Assembly: GCA_030529185.1 (NCBI GenBank)
Contig: JAUMXI010000017.1
Span: forward strand, 1-35,252
Length of the DNA stretch: 35,252 nt
Source of the DNA: Flavobacteriaceae bacterium
GTDB lineage: Bacteria > Bacteroidota > Bacteroidia > Flavobacteriales > Weeksellaceae
Direction of reading: 5' to 3'
Below the pieces are notes generated by a model that worked only from the letters and a program-made list of their open reading frames with translations, searched no databases and was not told the origin of the DNA. Both the position numbers and the translations under genes were made by a program. Position 1 is the first letter of the stretch; every line of letters starts with the position of its first letter. Below, piece after piece: positions 24,193-33,130 of this stretch.

Positions 24193-25542
24193 ATGATCAA
24201 AGAAACAGCAATTTACAATACTTTAATCTCTTATGTTAATGAACGAAATGCCAAAGCCGTTTTGGAAATCATCACCGAAATGGACGCGGTTGATATTGCT
24301 CACTTCTTTGAAAATTTAAATAGTGCTGACAAGGAATTCGTTTATGAATTAATGGACAACGAATTGTCCGCCGAGATGCTCCTTTATGTAGATGAAAACG
24401 AACGAAAAGAATTCCTTAAAACCTTCTCTACAAAAGAAATCGCCGAGGAAATCATCGGAGAAATAGACTCTGATGACGCTGCCGACATTATCTCTGAACT
24501 TCCTGAAGAGCAACAAAATGAAGTCCTCCAACACATTGATGACGAAGAACTTGCCAATAGCATTGTAGAACTTTTGCGATACGATGAAGGCACGGCGGGA
24601 AGTCTTATGGCAACCGAATTGGTAAAAATAGATCACAACCTATCCATCATCTCTGCAGTAAAAGAAATGCGAAAACTCGCCGAAAAAATGGAGGAAGTTT
24701 ATTCTATTTATGTAGTAGATGACCACGATAAACTGCTCGGAATACTGAGTTTAAAGAAACTTTTGACCACCAGTACTTCCACCAAAATATCAGAGGTTTA
24801 TAACTCTAAAATTCACGCTGTGCAGGACAATCAAACCGCAGAAGATGTGGCGAGATATATGCAAAAATACGACCTTTTTGAAGTTCCAGTAGTAGATGCT
24901 TTAAATAAATTGGTAGGAAGAATTACGATTGATGATGTGATAGATTTCATCAAAGAAGAGGCTGAAAAAGATTACCAAATGGCATCGGGGATTGCCCAAG
25001 ATATTGACTCTACAGATACCATTTTTAATATGACCAAAGCCCGCCTACCTTGGCTATTTATCGGAATGGTGGGGGGATTGGTAGGTTCTCGTGTCTTACA
25101 AGGAAATCAAGACGCAATGGAAAGCTATCCAGCACTTATTTTCTTTGTTCCACTGATTGCCGCTACTGCTGGAAATATTGGAGTTCAAGCATCGGCAATT
25201 ATCGTTCAAGGTCTTGCTAATAACACCTTGGGAAGCAACACCTTTAAAACTTTACTAAAAGAAGTGAGTGTTTCAGCGGCATCGGGGGCTATACTTTCAT
25301 TGCTAATCCTCTCATTCAATCTGTTGGTTAATCGCCACGATATGATGCTGTCCATCACAATTTCTATAGCACTTTTGACGGTAATCATCACTGCCGCAAT
25401 GATTGGAACAATCATTCCTATTGTTTTAAATAAAAATAAAATAGATCCTGCTATTGCAACAGGACCTTTTATTACTACTTCCAATGATATTCTTGGTGTA
25501 ATGATTTATTTTACTATTGCGAAAATGGTGCTGGGATTATAA
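24193..25542 (+). CDS. mgtE: Magnesium transporter MgtE
   Basis: MgtE is a magnesium-gated channel. The 449-aa protein shows the full domain order: an N-terminal superhelical domain with repeats such as DAADIISELPEEQQNEVLQHI, a CBS pair (about residues 132-255) and five membrane helices from about residue 280, with the pore-region motif ATAGNIGVQASAIIVQGLA. Acidic residues at the domain interface sense internal magnesium. AAAGGAAAA before the ATG is a weak Shine-Dalgarno-like sequence, unusual in this window. It ends before a hairpin shared with the convergent CoA-transferase gene. Confidence 0.95.
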   Translation: MIKETAIYNTLISYVNERNAKAVLEIITEMDAVDIAHFFENLNSADKEFVYELMDNELSAEMLLYVDENERKEFLKTFSTKEIAEEIIGEIDSDDAADIISELPEEQQNEVLQHIDDEELANSIVELLRYDEGTAGSLMATELVKIDHNLSIISAVKEMRKLAEKMEEVYSIYVVDDHDKLLGILSLKKLLTTSTSTKISEVYNSKIHAVQDNQTAEDVARYMQKYDLFEVPVVDALNKLVGRITIDDVIDFIKEEAEKDYQMASGIAQDIDSTDTIFNMTKARLPWLFIGMVGGLVGSRVLQGNQDAMESYPALIFFVPLIAATAGNIGVQASAIIVQGLANNTLGSNTFKTLLKEVSVSAASGAILSLLILSFNLLVNRHDMMLSITISIALLTVIITAAMIGTIIPIVLNKNKIDPAIATGPFITTSNDILGVMIYFTIAKMVLGL

Positions 25543-25581
25543 ACTTTATAACTTTCACATTTTCATTATTTTAAGAGAAAA

Positions 25582-25609
25582 AAACAATCTTGAAAACTCA
25601 AAATTGTTT
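25582..25609. terminator. Terminator between mgtE and the CoA-transferase gene
   Basis: Arms 25582-25591 and 25600-25609 form a 10-bp stem with an 8-nt loop. The one C/A mismatch on the plus strand is a G-U pair on the minus strand, and T-rich tracts flank both ends, so it can serve both convergent genes. Confidence 0.7.
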
Positions 25610-25618
25610 CTTTTATTT

Positions 25619-26887
25619 TTAAATCTTAAACCTCTCAAAAGCAGCTTTTTCCAACATTTCTCTATCATCTGGGTGAGCAATGGAAATTAGGGCTTTAGCT
25701 CTTTGTTGGAAATTTTTTCCGTGCAAATCCACAATTCCGTATTCTGTTGCTACATAATGGATATGCCCTCTCGTGGTCACCACGCCTGCTCCTTCCTTTA
25801 AGAATGGTGTAATTCTTGGCACTCCTTTTTTCGTCCTTGAAGTGACGGCAATAATGGCTTTTCCTCCCTCGCTCAAAGCTGCTCCTCTCATAAAATCTAC
25901 CTGCCCACCAATTCCGCTATAATGATAAGAACCAATACTATCCGAACAAATTTGCCCCGTTAAATCAATCTCCACTGCACTATTTATCGCCACCATTTTA
26001 GGATTTCTTCTAATTACCCTTGGGTCGTTGGTATAATCCACATCAAGGAAAATAAAAGCAGGGTTGTCATCTACAAAATCATAGAGTTTTCTTGTTCCGA
26101 AGCAGAAACTCGTCACATTTTTGTTTTGATGAATTTTCTTGTATTTGTTATTAACCACTCCATTTTTTATCAAATCAATTACGCCATCGCTGAGCATTTC
26201 GGTGTGAATTCCCAAATCTTTATGATTGTTAAGACATTTCAAAACAGCATCGGGAATCGTTCCCACACCCATTTGAAGCGTTGAACGATCATCTATAATT
26301 TCAGCGATATTTCGCCCAATTTGCCATTCTTCTTCTTCCACTTTTGAGGCATAATCCACCGTCATCAATTCTGTATCGTGCCACACCATTTTATCAATTT
26401 GGCTGATGTGAATTACCCCATCTCCGTGAGTTCTCGGCATTTGAGGATTGACCTGTGCAATAATGTATTTCGCACTATCCACCGCTGCACGAGTAATATC
26501 CACAGAAAGCCCCAACGAACAATTTCCGTGTTGGTCTGGCTCCGAAACATGGATAATCGCCACATCAAGAGGCATTCTTTTATTTCTAAATAAATCTGGA
26601 ATATCACTTAAAAAAATCGGAACAAAACTCCCTCTCCCACTATTGATATTTTCCCTAACTGGTGCAGAAACAAACAAGGCATTGATATAAAAACTCTTTT
26701 CATAGCCAGGTTTTGCGATTTCTATATCACCCTGAACATTCATACAAATCACCTCCACATTTTCCAACTCGCCATTACGTTTCGCCAATTCATTAGCCAA
26801 ATAATTAGGCGTGCAAGCACTCCCTTGCAAATATATTCTATCATTACTTTTTATCAATGATAATGCTTCTTCCGCTGAACAATACAT
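25619..26887 (-). CDS. Acetyl-CoA hydrolase/transferase family protein
   Basis: Members move CoA between acyl groups (acetate, succinate, 4-hydroxybutyrate) or hydrolyse acetyl-CoA. The 422-aa protein has the family's N-terminal part with GSACTPNYLANELAKR, the middle motif QMGVGTIPDAVL (residues 205-216), the likely catalytic Glu306 in INSAVEIDLTGQ and the GIGGQVDFMRGAALSEGGK loop (residues 325-343). The frame extends upstream to 27001, but a TATCTTTG promoter element lies inside that extension, 24 nt before the ATG at 26887, and the extra residues look like AT-rich noncoding sequence. I therefore use 26887. Substrate cannot be assigned; succinyl-CoA:acetate or 4-hydroxybutyrate CoA-transferase are the main options. 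Confidence 0.9.
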   Translation of the reverse strand: MYCSAEEALSLIKSNDRIYLQGSACTPNYLANELAKRNGELENVEVICMNVQGDIEIAKPGYEKSFYINALFVSAPVRENINSGRGSFVPIFLSDIPDLFRNKRMPLDVAIIHVSEPDQHGNCSLGLSVDITRAAVDSAKYIIAQVNPQMPRTHGDGVIHISQIDKMVWHDTELMTVDYASKVEEEEWQIGRNIAEIIDDRSTLQMGVGTIPDAVLKCLNNHKDLGIHTEMLSDGVIDLIKNGVVNNKYKKIHQNKNVTSFCFGTRKLYDFVDDNPAFIFLDVDYTNDPRVIRRNPKMVAINSAVEIDLTGQICSDSIGSYHYSGIGGQVDFMRGAALSEGGKAIIAVTSRTKKGVPRITPFLKEGAGVVTTRGHIHYVATEYGIVDLHGKNFQQRAKALISIAHPDDREMLEKAAFERFKI

Positions 26888-26911
26888 ATTATTTCGTGTT
26901 AAAATTTTTGA

Positions 26912-26919
26912 CAAAGATA
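26912..26919 (-). promoter_or_regulatory. -7 promoter element of the CoA-transferase family gene
   Basis: The minus strand reads TATCTTTG, 24 nt before the ATG at 26887. It lies within the longest open frame, which argues against the upstream start. Confidence 0.6.
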
Positions 26920-26971
26920 ATGATTTAGAAAAAATAATAAAAAAGGAATAAGGTTTTAAAAATAATTTCTG

Positions 26972-26979
26972 TAATTTTG
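26972..26979 (+). promoter_or_regulatory. -7 promoter element of purD-guaA
   Basis: TAATTTTG, a full TAnnTTTG match, 25 nt before the purD ATG. It is divergent from the CoA-transferase promoter about 55 bases away. Confidence 0.55.
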
Positions 26980-27004
26980 TAGAAAATCCAATAATTAACA
27001 CATT

Positions 27005-28246
27005 ATGAAAGTACTCATTGTAGGAAACGGCGGAAGAGAGTCTGCTATCGCCTGGAAACTAAAACAAGATGATAGAATCACTCAATTTTATTTTGCAAAA
27101 GGAAATGCCTCAACAGAAAAATTGGGCACTACAGTTTATGAAAACAGTATTGAAGACCTTGTGAAATTCGCTAAAAAAGAAGATATTGATTTGACTATCT
27201 TAGGACCAGAAGCTCCTTTGGTAGAAGGAATTGTAGATGAATTTCAAAAAGAAGGTTTAAGAATTTTCGGGGCGAAAAAAGTAGCCGCTCTATTGGAAGG
27301 GAGCAAAGCCTATTCCAAAAAATTTATGCAAGAATACGGCGTAAAAACTGCCAAAGCAGAAATTTTTGAGTCTTATAACGAAGCAATTGAATATGTTAAA
27401 AATCATACTTTTCCATTGGTTATCAAAGCAAGTGGATTGGCAAGTGGTAAAGGAGTAGTTATTTGTAATGATTTGGAGGAAGCTGAAACTACCATTCACG
27501 ATTTTATGATTAGAAAAATCTACGGCGATGCGGGAATTAGAATTGTAGTAGAAGAATTTTTGCAAGGTTTTGAAGCCTCTGTAATTGCCTTTTCCAATGG
27601 TGAAAAGTTCTTCCCTTGCATCTCTGTAAAAGATTATAAAAAATTAGGAAACAACGATCAAGGCCCCAATACAGGAGGTATGGGAACTGTAGCTCCTAAC
27701 CCTCATTTCACTGCTGAGCATATGGAAAAATTCATCAAAGATATTATGAATCCTACAATGAAAGGTATTCAAGATAATATGCTCAAATTCAAAGGCTTTA
27801 TTTTCTTTGGGCTAATGGTTTCTAATGATGAGTGCTACCTATTAGAATACAACATGCGTCTTGGAGACCCTGAAACACAGGTGATTATTCCACTTTTAGA
27901 AAATAATCTTTTGGATACCATTAATGATTGTATTGATGGGAAGGAAATTGAATTAAAATTCGCTGACCAAAAGGCAGTCTGCCTCGTTATCGCCTCTGGT
28001 GGATATCCTCGTGATTTTGAAAAAGGCTTGGTCATTGAAAATTTAGATAAAGTAAAAAACAGTGAAGTTTTCTTTGCGGGAGCTACTTACGAGGGCGATA
28101 AAATCATCACAACTGGCGGTAGAGTGCTGAATTTGGTAGCCACTGGAAAAACCTACGAGGAAGCAAGACAAAAAGTATATGAAGATGCTCCTGTAATTAA
28201 TTTTGATTACGCTTATTATAGACAGGACATTGGTTTAACTAAATAA
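27005..28246 (+). CDS. purD: Phosphoribosylamine-glycine ligase
   Basis: PurD joins phosphoribosylamine and glycine, the second step of purine synthesis. The 413-aa ATP-grasp protein starts MKVLIVGNGGRESAIAWKL, has LVIKASGLASGKGVVIC for ATP binding, VVEEFLQGFEASVIAF, and the signature DQGPNTGGMGTVAPNPHF followed by EYNMRLGDPETQVI. Length is slightly short of the typical 425 aa but all domains are present. It is followed after 13 bases by guaA, so the two purine genes are very likely cotranscribed. Confidence 0.97.
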   Translation: MKVLIVGNGGRESAIAWKLKQDDRITQFYFAKGNASTEKLGTTVYENSIEDLVKFAKKEDIDLTILGPEAPLVEGIVDEFQKEGLRIFGAKKVAALLEGSKAYSKKFMQEYGVKTAKAEIFESYNEAIEYVKNHTFPLVIKASGLASGKGVVICNDLEEAETTIHDFMIRKIYGDAGIRIVVEEFLQGFEASVIAFSNGEKFFPCISVKDYKKLGNNDQGPNTGGMGTVAPNPHFTAEHMEKFIKDIMNPTMKGIQDNMLKFKGFIFFGLMVSNDECYLLEYNMRLGDPETQVIIPLLENNLLDTINDCIDGKEIELKFADQKAVCLVIASGGYPRDFEKGLVIENLDKVKNSEVFFAGATYEGDKIITTGGRVLNLVATGKTYEEARQKVYEDAPVINFDYAYYRQDIGLTK

Positions 28247-28259
28247 TAATCAATATTTT

Positions 28260-29789
28260 ATGAACAACGGTATTATCGTTTTAGATTTCGGCTCACAATA
28301 CAACCAACTCATTAGCAGAAGAATACGCGAGATGCAGGTTTATTCCGAAATCGTGCCATTTAATACACCATTAGAAGAAATTAAAGCTAAAAAACCTATC
28401 GGAATTATCCTTTCTGGAGGACCGTCTTCCGTAAATGCAGAAGACGCACATTTAGTAGATAAAGCCATTTTTGATTTAGGCATTCCAATTTTGGGGATTT
28501 GCTACGGAATGCAACTAACCGCCCATCTACTCGGCGGAAAAGTAGTGAAAGGAAGCAAAGGAGAATACGGGAAATCTAATTTAGAAATCACAAAATCTTG
28601 TCCTTTATTTGATGGGGTTGATCAAAATTCCATCGTTTGGATGAGCCATTTTGATGAAGTTCAGGAGCTTCCAGAAGGCTTTGAAATCAATGCCAAATCA
28701 GGAGTAATTGCAGGAATTTCCCACGAGAAGAAAAAACTTTACTCTATTCAGTTTCACCCAGAAGTAACACACACCGAGGAAGGTAGCAAAATGCTCAGAA
28801 ACTTCGTTTTCAACATTTGTAAAGCAGAAAAAAATTGGCATTTGACCAATTATATTGATACTACCGTTGCCCAAATCAAAGAAAAAGTAGGAAATGAGAA
28901 AGTAATTTTAGGGCTTTCTGGTGGCGTAGATTCCTCAGTGGCTGCCGTGCTTATCCACAAAGCTATTGGCGACCAGCTGACTTGCATCTTTGTAGATACC
29001 GGACTTTTGAGAAAAGATGAAGCCAAAAAAGTAATGCAAAACTACGGAGAGCATTTCCAAATGAACATCAAATGTATTGATGCTTCGGAAAGATTTTTAT
29101 CTAAATTAAAGGGAATTTCCGACCCAGAACAAAAGAGAAAAATCATTGGAAATGAGTTTATTGAAGTTTTCAACGAAGAGGCAGTGAAAATAGAAGGTGC
29201 AACATTTTTGGCACAAGGAACAATTTACCCAGATGTTATTGAATCCCAATCCATTAAAGGACCTTCTGCGGTGATAAAATCTCACCATAATGTGGGCGGA
29301 CTTCCAGAAGATATGAAATTCAAACTTTTGGAGCCACTTCGCGAATTATTTAAAGATGAAGTAAGAAAAGTAGGCGAAGAATTGGGAATTCCAAGCCATT
29401 TGGTGCATAGACATCCTTTCCCTGGTCCTGGTTTAGGAATTAGAGTTTTAGGAGAAGTAGATGCTGAAAAAGTGAGAATTTTGCAAGAAGCTGATGATAT
29501 TTTCATTGAAGAACTTTATAAAAACGAGCTTTATGATAAAGTAAGTCAGGCATTCGTGGTGCTTCTCCCTGTGAAATCGGTAGGTGTGATGGGAGATGAG
29601 AGAACTTACGAATATACTGCCGTAGTTCGCTCTGCCAATACCATTGATTTTATGACTGCTACTTGGAGCAAACTTCCTTATGAATTTTTAGAAAAAGTTT
29701 CTAACAGAATCATCAACGAAGTAAAAGGAATTAACCGTATAGCATACGACATTTCCAGCAAACCACCAGCAACCATTGAGTGGGAATAA
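28260..29789 (+). CDS. guaA: GMP synthase (glutamine-hydrolysing)
   Basis: GuaA converts XMP to GMP using ammonia from glutamine. The 509-aa protein has an N-terminal class I glutamine amidotransferase domain with nucleophile Cys81 in GICYGMQ and the FHPEVTHTEEG His/Glu motif, then the ATP pyrophosphatase domain with the PP-loop LGLSGGVDSSVAA (about residue 218), and the C-terminal dimerisation domain with HRHPFPGPGLGIRVLGE and the ending KPPATIEWE. It is the second gene of the purD-guaA unit and ends at a strong hairpin. Confidence 0.98.
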   Translation: MNNGIIVLDFGSQYNQLISRRIREMQVYSEIVPFNTPLEEIKAKKPIGIILSGGPSSVNAEDAHLVDKAIFDLGIPILGICYGMQLTAHLLGGKVVKGSKGEYGKSNLEITKSCPLFDGVDQNSIVWMSHFDEVQELPEGFEINAKSGVIAGISHEKKKLYSIQFHPEVTHTEEGSKMLRNFVFNICKAEKNWHLTNYIDTTVAQIKEKVGNEKVILGLSGGVDSSVAAVLIHKAIGDQLTCIFVDTGLLRKDEAKKVMQNYGEHFQMNIKCIDASERFLSKLKGISDPEQKRKIIGNEFIEVFNEEAVKIEGATFLAQGTIYPDVIESQSIKGPSAVIKSHHNVGGLPEDMKFKLLEPLRELFKDEVRKVGEELGIPSHLVHRHPFPGPGLGIRVLGEVDAEKVRILQEADDIFIEELYKNELYDKVSQAFVVLLPVKSVGVMGDERTYEYTAVVRSANTIDFMTATWSKLPYEFLEKVSNRIINEVKGINRIAYDISSKPPATIEWE

Positions 29790-29796
29790 GAAAACG

Positions 29797-29824
29797 AAAG
29801 GTGAGAAATTAATTTCTCACCTTT
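29797..29824. terminator. Terminator between guaA and the antiporter gene
   Basis: Perfect 12-bp stem (29797-29808 with 29813-29824) closing a 4-base TTAA loop, with a T6 run on the plus side. It is best for guaA; the minus-side T tail is interrupted and weaker. Confidence 0.85.
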
Positions 29825-29829
29825 TTTAT

Positions 29830-31059
29830 TTATTTACCTCCATAAAAACTTTTATAAAAAGGCAATATTATCTTTTTATCTAAAAGGAAAAATAAAATAT
29901 TGGTAATGATAATACTCAATATCAAACCAGAATATAAGATAGACTGAATTTCTTCTCCTTCTACATAGCCTTGAGCCAAGGGCAATCCTCCCATTACGGC
30001 TGTTGCCATACCATTGGGTCTCATTATGGAAATCATTGATTTATCCAGCAATGGCGTATCTTTACTGATAACATATTTCACGATAATAGCTCTCAATACA
30101 AACATTGATAAGATAATGAGCGACACCCAAGCCAATGTATTGAAACTATCTACCTGAATGCTTATTCCTACATAGATGAAGAAATATACTTTTAAGATAA
30201 AGTTAATCTCTGAAAGGAAATCTACCTCTTTTTTAGTCACAATATTTTGAGTCTGTGGTACTAATTTTTCTACGATGGAATTTCTTTTAAAAACACCGAT
30301 ATTCCCCAAAGTAATTCCAAAAGCAATAGACATCAAGGCTCCATTATAGCCAAGATATTGAGTTAAGCCATACACCACGAGCATTGCACAAATGGTAGAA
30401 AACTTAGTTTCTTTTACCACAGGAATTTTATTGATGATATAAGCCCAAACAATGCCAGATACCACACCTATCCCTAAAGAGATAAAGAAAAGGAGCACAA
30501 TATCCAAACCTATTTTACCAATACTCAAATCACCTGTAAGCATGACACCTAAAATAGCAGAAGGGAAAACTAGATTAAAGATATCCGTTTTTACAGACTC
30601 AATTGTAAGGATATTTTTCGTTTTATCCGTTAAATTCAAATTTTTGATAAACACCAAAACTACTGCCGATGATGTCCCCGACAGCACCCCTCCTACATAT
30701 AATGCCGATAAAGCATTTATATCAAAAATAAAATAAGCCAACGCACTTACCAATGCCCAAGTAGCAAAGTTCCCTATATAAACCAAGCCCATAGAAGCAT
30801 TTACATAGCCTTTTAACTTTTCCACATCCATTCCCAAACCACTGCTATACAAGATAAGAGCTAAAACCAAAGTACTTAATAATGAGCCATATATCCCAAA
30901 GTCATCTGGGCTTACCCATTGCATAATAGGACCAATAAATACCCCTAAAAATACCAAACCTAAAATATCGGGAACGCTTATTTTTTCAGATATTTTTTCT
31001 AAATAATGTCCATAAAAAATCACCCCTCCTAAAATCATTAAAATAATTGATACATCCAT
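29830..31059 (-). CDS. Cation:proton antiporter (CPA family)
   Basis: The 409-aa protein is a polytopic membrane protein of the sodium/proton exchanger superfamily with about 11-13 helices, such as GGVIFYGHYLEKISEKISVP, LGLVFLGVFIGPIM, LVLALILYSSGLGMDVEKLK and IMRPNGMATAVMGGLPLAQG. No RCK or TrkA nucleotide-binding domain is attached. It probably exchanges sodium or potassium for protons for pH and salt balance; the ion is not evident. The frame extends to a TTG at 31101, but that TTG is the end of TAAATTTTG, a promoter-like element with one extra base, and Met at 31059 starts a natural membrane protein. It lies 45 bases after the isochorismate synthase gene. Confidence 0.87.
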   Translation of the reverse strand: MDVSIILMILGGVIFYGHYLEKISEKISVPDILGLVFLGVFIGPIMQWVSPDDFGIYGSLLSTLVLALILYSSGLGMDVEKLKGYVNASMGLVYIGNFATWALVSALAYFIFDINALSALYVGGVLSGTSSAVVLVFIKNLNLTDKTKNILTIESVKTDIFNLVFPSAILGVMLTGDLSIGKIGLDIVLLFFISLGIGVVSGIVWAYIINKIPVVKETKFSTICAMLVVYGLTQYLGYNGALMSIAFGITLGNIGVFKRNSIVEKLVPQTQNIVTKKEVDFLSEINFILKVYFFIYVGISIQVDSFNTLAWVSLIILSMFVLRAIIVKYVISKDTPLLDKSMISIMRPNGMATAVMGGLPLAQGYVEGEEIQSILYSGLILSIIITNILFFLLDKKIILPFYKSFYGGK

Positions 31060-31104
31060 AAATATTTGTTTAATTTTTTTATAATATTTACGAATATACA
31101 AAAT

Positions 31105-32082
31105 TTATTTTAACTTCCAAATATTTCGTAACATTCTAGCTTTCATTTCAGTTTCTTGCCACTCGGTTTTGAGATTGCTTTTTGCTGTAATTCCTCCTCC
31201 CACATAACGTATCGCCGAATTTCTAAAAATTTGCATACAGCGAAGATTAACAAAGAAATGAACTTCATCGTTGGGCATTGCAATCTTAATATATCCTGTG
31301 TAATATTCTCTCGGATAAGCCTCTATTTCTTTGATTTTAGTTTTGCAAAACGAAGTAGGAAAACCACAAACGGCAGGAGTTGGATGCAATTTTTGAATTA
31401 AACTTTCTAAATCCGATTTCTGAATTTTCGCTCTAAAATCCGTTCGCAAATGCTTGATTTCTCCTAAAATTTGGTCTTTCACTTCGGAAATTTCTATCTC
31501 ATCTGTGTGAGTTTTCAAAATATTGCTAATGTATTCTGTGACAGCCTTTTGCTCCTCCTTTTCTTTATCGCTCCACTCTTGCGATTTAGATAATGTTCCC
31601 GCCAAACTCATCGTTTCAAAAATAGAGTTTTGAGCATTGTATTTCCCTAGAATTTCAGGAGTTGCACCCAGCCAAATTTTATCTTGATCTTTCCAGAGAT
31701 AACATAAGGTTTGAGGATATTTTTGAGTTAATTTTAAGAAAATTTGAGTCAAATCCCACTTTTCAACCCGCTGATAAATAGGACGACTAATGACCAATTT
31801 TTGCAATTGATTGGTTTTAATTTCTTGAATGGTTCGTTCTATTTTCGCGAAATATTCTCGTTCTGTGGGAAATTTTATTTTCTCTTTTTCTATCGGTAAA
31901 GATATGTTATCCAATATTTTATAGATTTCTTCCTTTGAAATTTGCTCTACCTTATCGGAATGCAAATGCAAAATTTCTCCATCACAAAAAGGGAAAAAAG
32001 AAGCGAGATTTTGCCCTAATTCTTGACCTTTTATACAATAAAATTTATTCTCGTTAGGAAGGCGAAAAAGTAGGAAACGCAT
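31105..32082 (-). CDS. menF: Isochorismate synthase (MenF-like)
   Basis: Isochorismate synthase converts chorismate to isochorismate, the entry to menaquinone (or catechol siderophore) synthesis. The 325-aa chorismate-binding protein has QKLVISRPIY with the general-base lysine Lys95, ETMSLAGTLSKS (residues 156-167), GEIKHLRTDF, the HPTPAVCGFPTS motif (233-244), REYYTGYIKI and YVGGGITAKSNLKTEWQETE. It is shorter at the N-terminus than Escherichia coli MenF (431 aa), as is common in Bacteroidota. A hotdog thioesterase gene of the type used for DHNA-CoA hydrolysis is 3 bases upstream, favouring menaquinone over siderophore synthesis. No other men genes are in the window. Confidence 0.9.
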   Translation of the reverse strand: MRFLLFRLPNENKFYCIKGQELGQNLASFFPFCDGEILHLHSDKVEQISKEEIYKILDNISLPIEKEKIKFPTEREYFAKIERTIQEIKTNQLQKLVISRPIYQRVEKWDLTQIFLKLTQKYPQTLCYLWKDQDKIWLGATPEILGKYNAQNSIFETMSLAGTLSKSQEWSDKEKEEQKAVTEYISNILKTHTDEIEISEVKDQILGEIKHLRTDFRAKIQKSDLESLIQKLHPTPAVCGFPTSFCKTKIKEIEAYPREYYTGYIKIAMPNDEVHFFVNLRCMQIFRNSAIRYVGGGITAKSNLKTEWQETEMKARMLRNIWKLK

Positions 32083-32085
32083 AGA

Positions 32086-32502
32086 TTAATTTTTATTGAT
32101 AACCATATTCGTCATTGTCGTGTGGCAGATGAGCTGATCTTCTTCATCTCGAATTTCAATTTCCACCAAATGAAGCGTTTTGCCCTTTTTTAAAATCTTG
32201 GCTATACCTTTCAGTTCACCTTTTTTTTTACTTTTTAAATGATGAGCATTGATTTGAGTTCCCACCGCAATTTGCCCAGAATTTTGCAGAGAAATATTGG
32301 ACAAACACGAACCCAAAGTTTCCGCCAAAGCCACACTCGCACCGCCGTGCAACATCTCAAAAGGTTGATGAACACAAGGCGTAATGGGCATTGTAGCAGA
32401 TAGAGAATTTTCACACAAATCGGTGAAAACTATCCCCAAAGTTTCCATTAAAGTGTTAGCACATTGGGCATTTAGCATTTCTAAAATCTTCGCTTTGTCC
32501 AT
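32086..32502 (-). CDS. Hotdog-fold acyl-CoA thioesterase, probably DHNA-CoA thioesterase
   Basis: The 138-aa protein belongs to the PaaI/EntH/MenI-type hotdog thioesterases: HQPFEMLHGGASVALAETLG (residues 45-64) contains the HGG motif and the catalytic Glu61. In menaquinone synthesis this class hydrolyses 1,4-dihydroxy-2-naphthoyl-CoA. The location 3 bases before the isochorismate synthase gene supports that role (MenI), but the family is broad and other acyl-CoA or aryl-CoA substrates are possible. It starts 5 bases after the acyltransferase gene and is clearly in the same unit. Confidence 0.87.
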   Translation of the reverse strand: MDKAKILEMLNAQCANTLMETLGIVFTDLCENSLSATMPITPCVHQPFEMLHGGASVALAETLGSCLSNISLQNSGQIAVGTQINAHHLKSKKKGELKGIAKILKKGKTLHLVEIEIRDEEDQLICHTTMTNMVINKN

Positions 32503-32507
32503 TGATT

Positions 32508-33080
32508 TTAATAAATTTTAGGATTCCAATTTTCGGGATATTTCGGAGTAAAATCTTTGTAATATTCCTGAATTTCATCTAAAATACTCTCCAAAGAACG
32601 AGTTTCCAAGTCCTCAACGCTGATTTTTTTTCCTAAATGAATTTTTTTCGTTTTAAAATCCGCTGTTCCCAATACGATAGGTACTTTAGCAGTCATTGCT
32701 ATATGATAAAACCCCAGCTTCCACTTTGCCACCCACTTACGCGTTCCCTCTGGAGCAATTACCAAACTAAAATCCTCTTTTTTAAATTGGTCTGCCACAA
32801 ACTGCACCAAATTATTACGCTGAGACCTATCAATGCCTATTCCCCCCAAAGCCTTTACTATAAAGCCATACCAAGCTTTAGTATGAGCATCTTTGATGAT
32901 GACTTTCAATGGTTTTCCGAGTTTCCAATAGGCTAAATTTCCTAAAACATATTCCAAATTATCCGTGTGGGGAGCAACGACCAACACACAACGATTTAGG
33001 TTTTCCTTATCTCCATCCAGCACAATTTCCCAGCCCATCAACTTTAATGCAATACTTGCAATGATTTTTTTTAAGCCCAT
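32508..33080 (-). CDS. PlsC-like lysophospholipid acyltransferase family protein
   Basis: The 190-aa protein belongs to the 1-acylglycerol-3-phosphate acyltransferase superfamily, which acylates lysophospholipids or related acceptors at the membrane. The substrate block APEGTRK (Glu111-Arg114) is clear. The catalytic block normally reads HX4D; here it is H38-TDNL-E43, with glutamate in place of aspartate. KDAHTKAWYGFIVKALGGIGIDRSQ is also family-typical. I use the ATG at 33080; a longer frame starts at a TTG at 33125 but contains the TATATTTG promoter element. It is the first gene of a unit with the hotdog thioesterase, isochorismate synthase and antiporter. The exact acceptor is unknown. Confidence 0.87.
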   Translation of the reverse strand: MGLKKIIASIALKLMGWEIVLDGDKENLNRCVLVVAPHTDNLEYVLGNLAYWKLGKPLKVIIKDAHTKAWYGFIVKALGGIGIDRSQRNNLVQFVADQFKKEDFSLVIAPEGTRKWVAKWKLGFYHIAMTAKVPIVLGTADFKTKKIHLGKKISVEDLETRSLESILDEIQEYYKDFTPKYPENWNPKIY

Positions 33081-33099
33081 TTTTTCATTATTTAAAAGA

Positions 33100-33107
33100 C
33101 AAATATA
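33100..33107 (-). promoter_or_regulatory. -7 promoter element of the acyltransferase-menaquinone unit
   Basis: The minus strand reads TATATTTG, 19 nt before the ATG at 33080, with a TTG at 33125-33123 separated by 15 nt as a possible, slightly close -33 element. It lies directly after the terminator of the previous unit. Confidence 0.6.
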
Positions 33108-33130
33108 AAGATTTATTTTTGGCAATAAAA

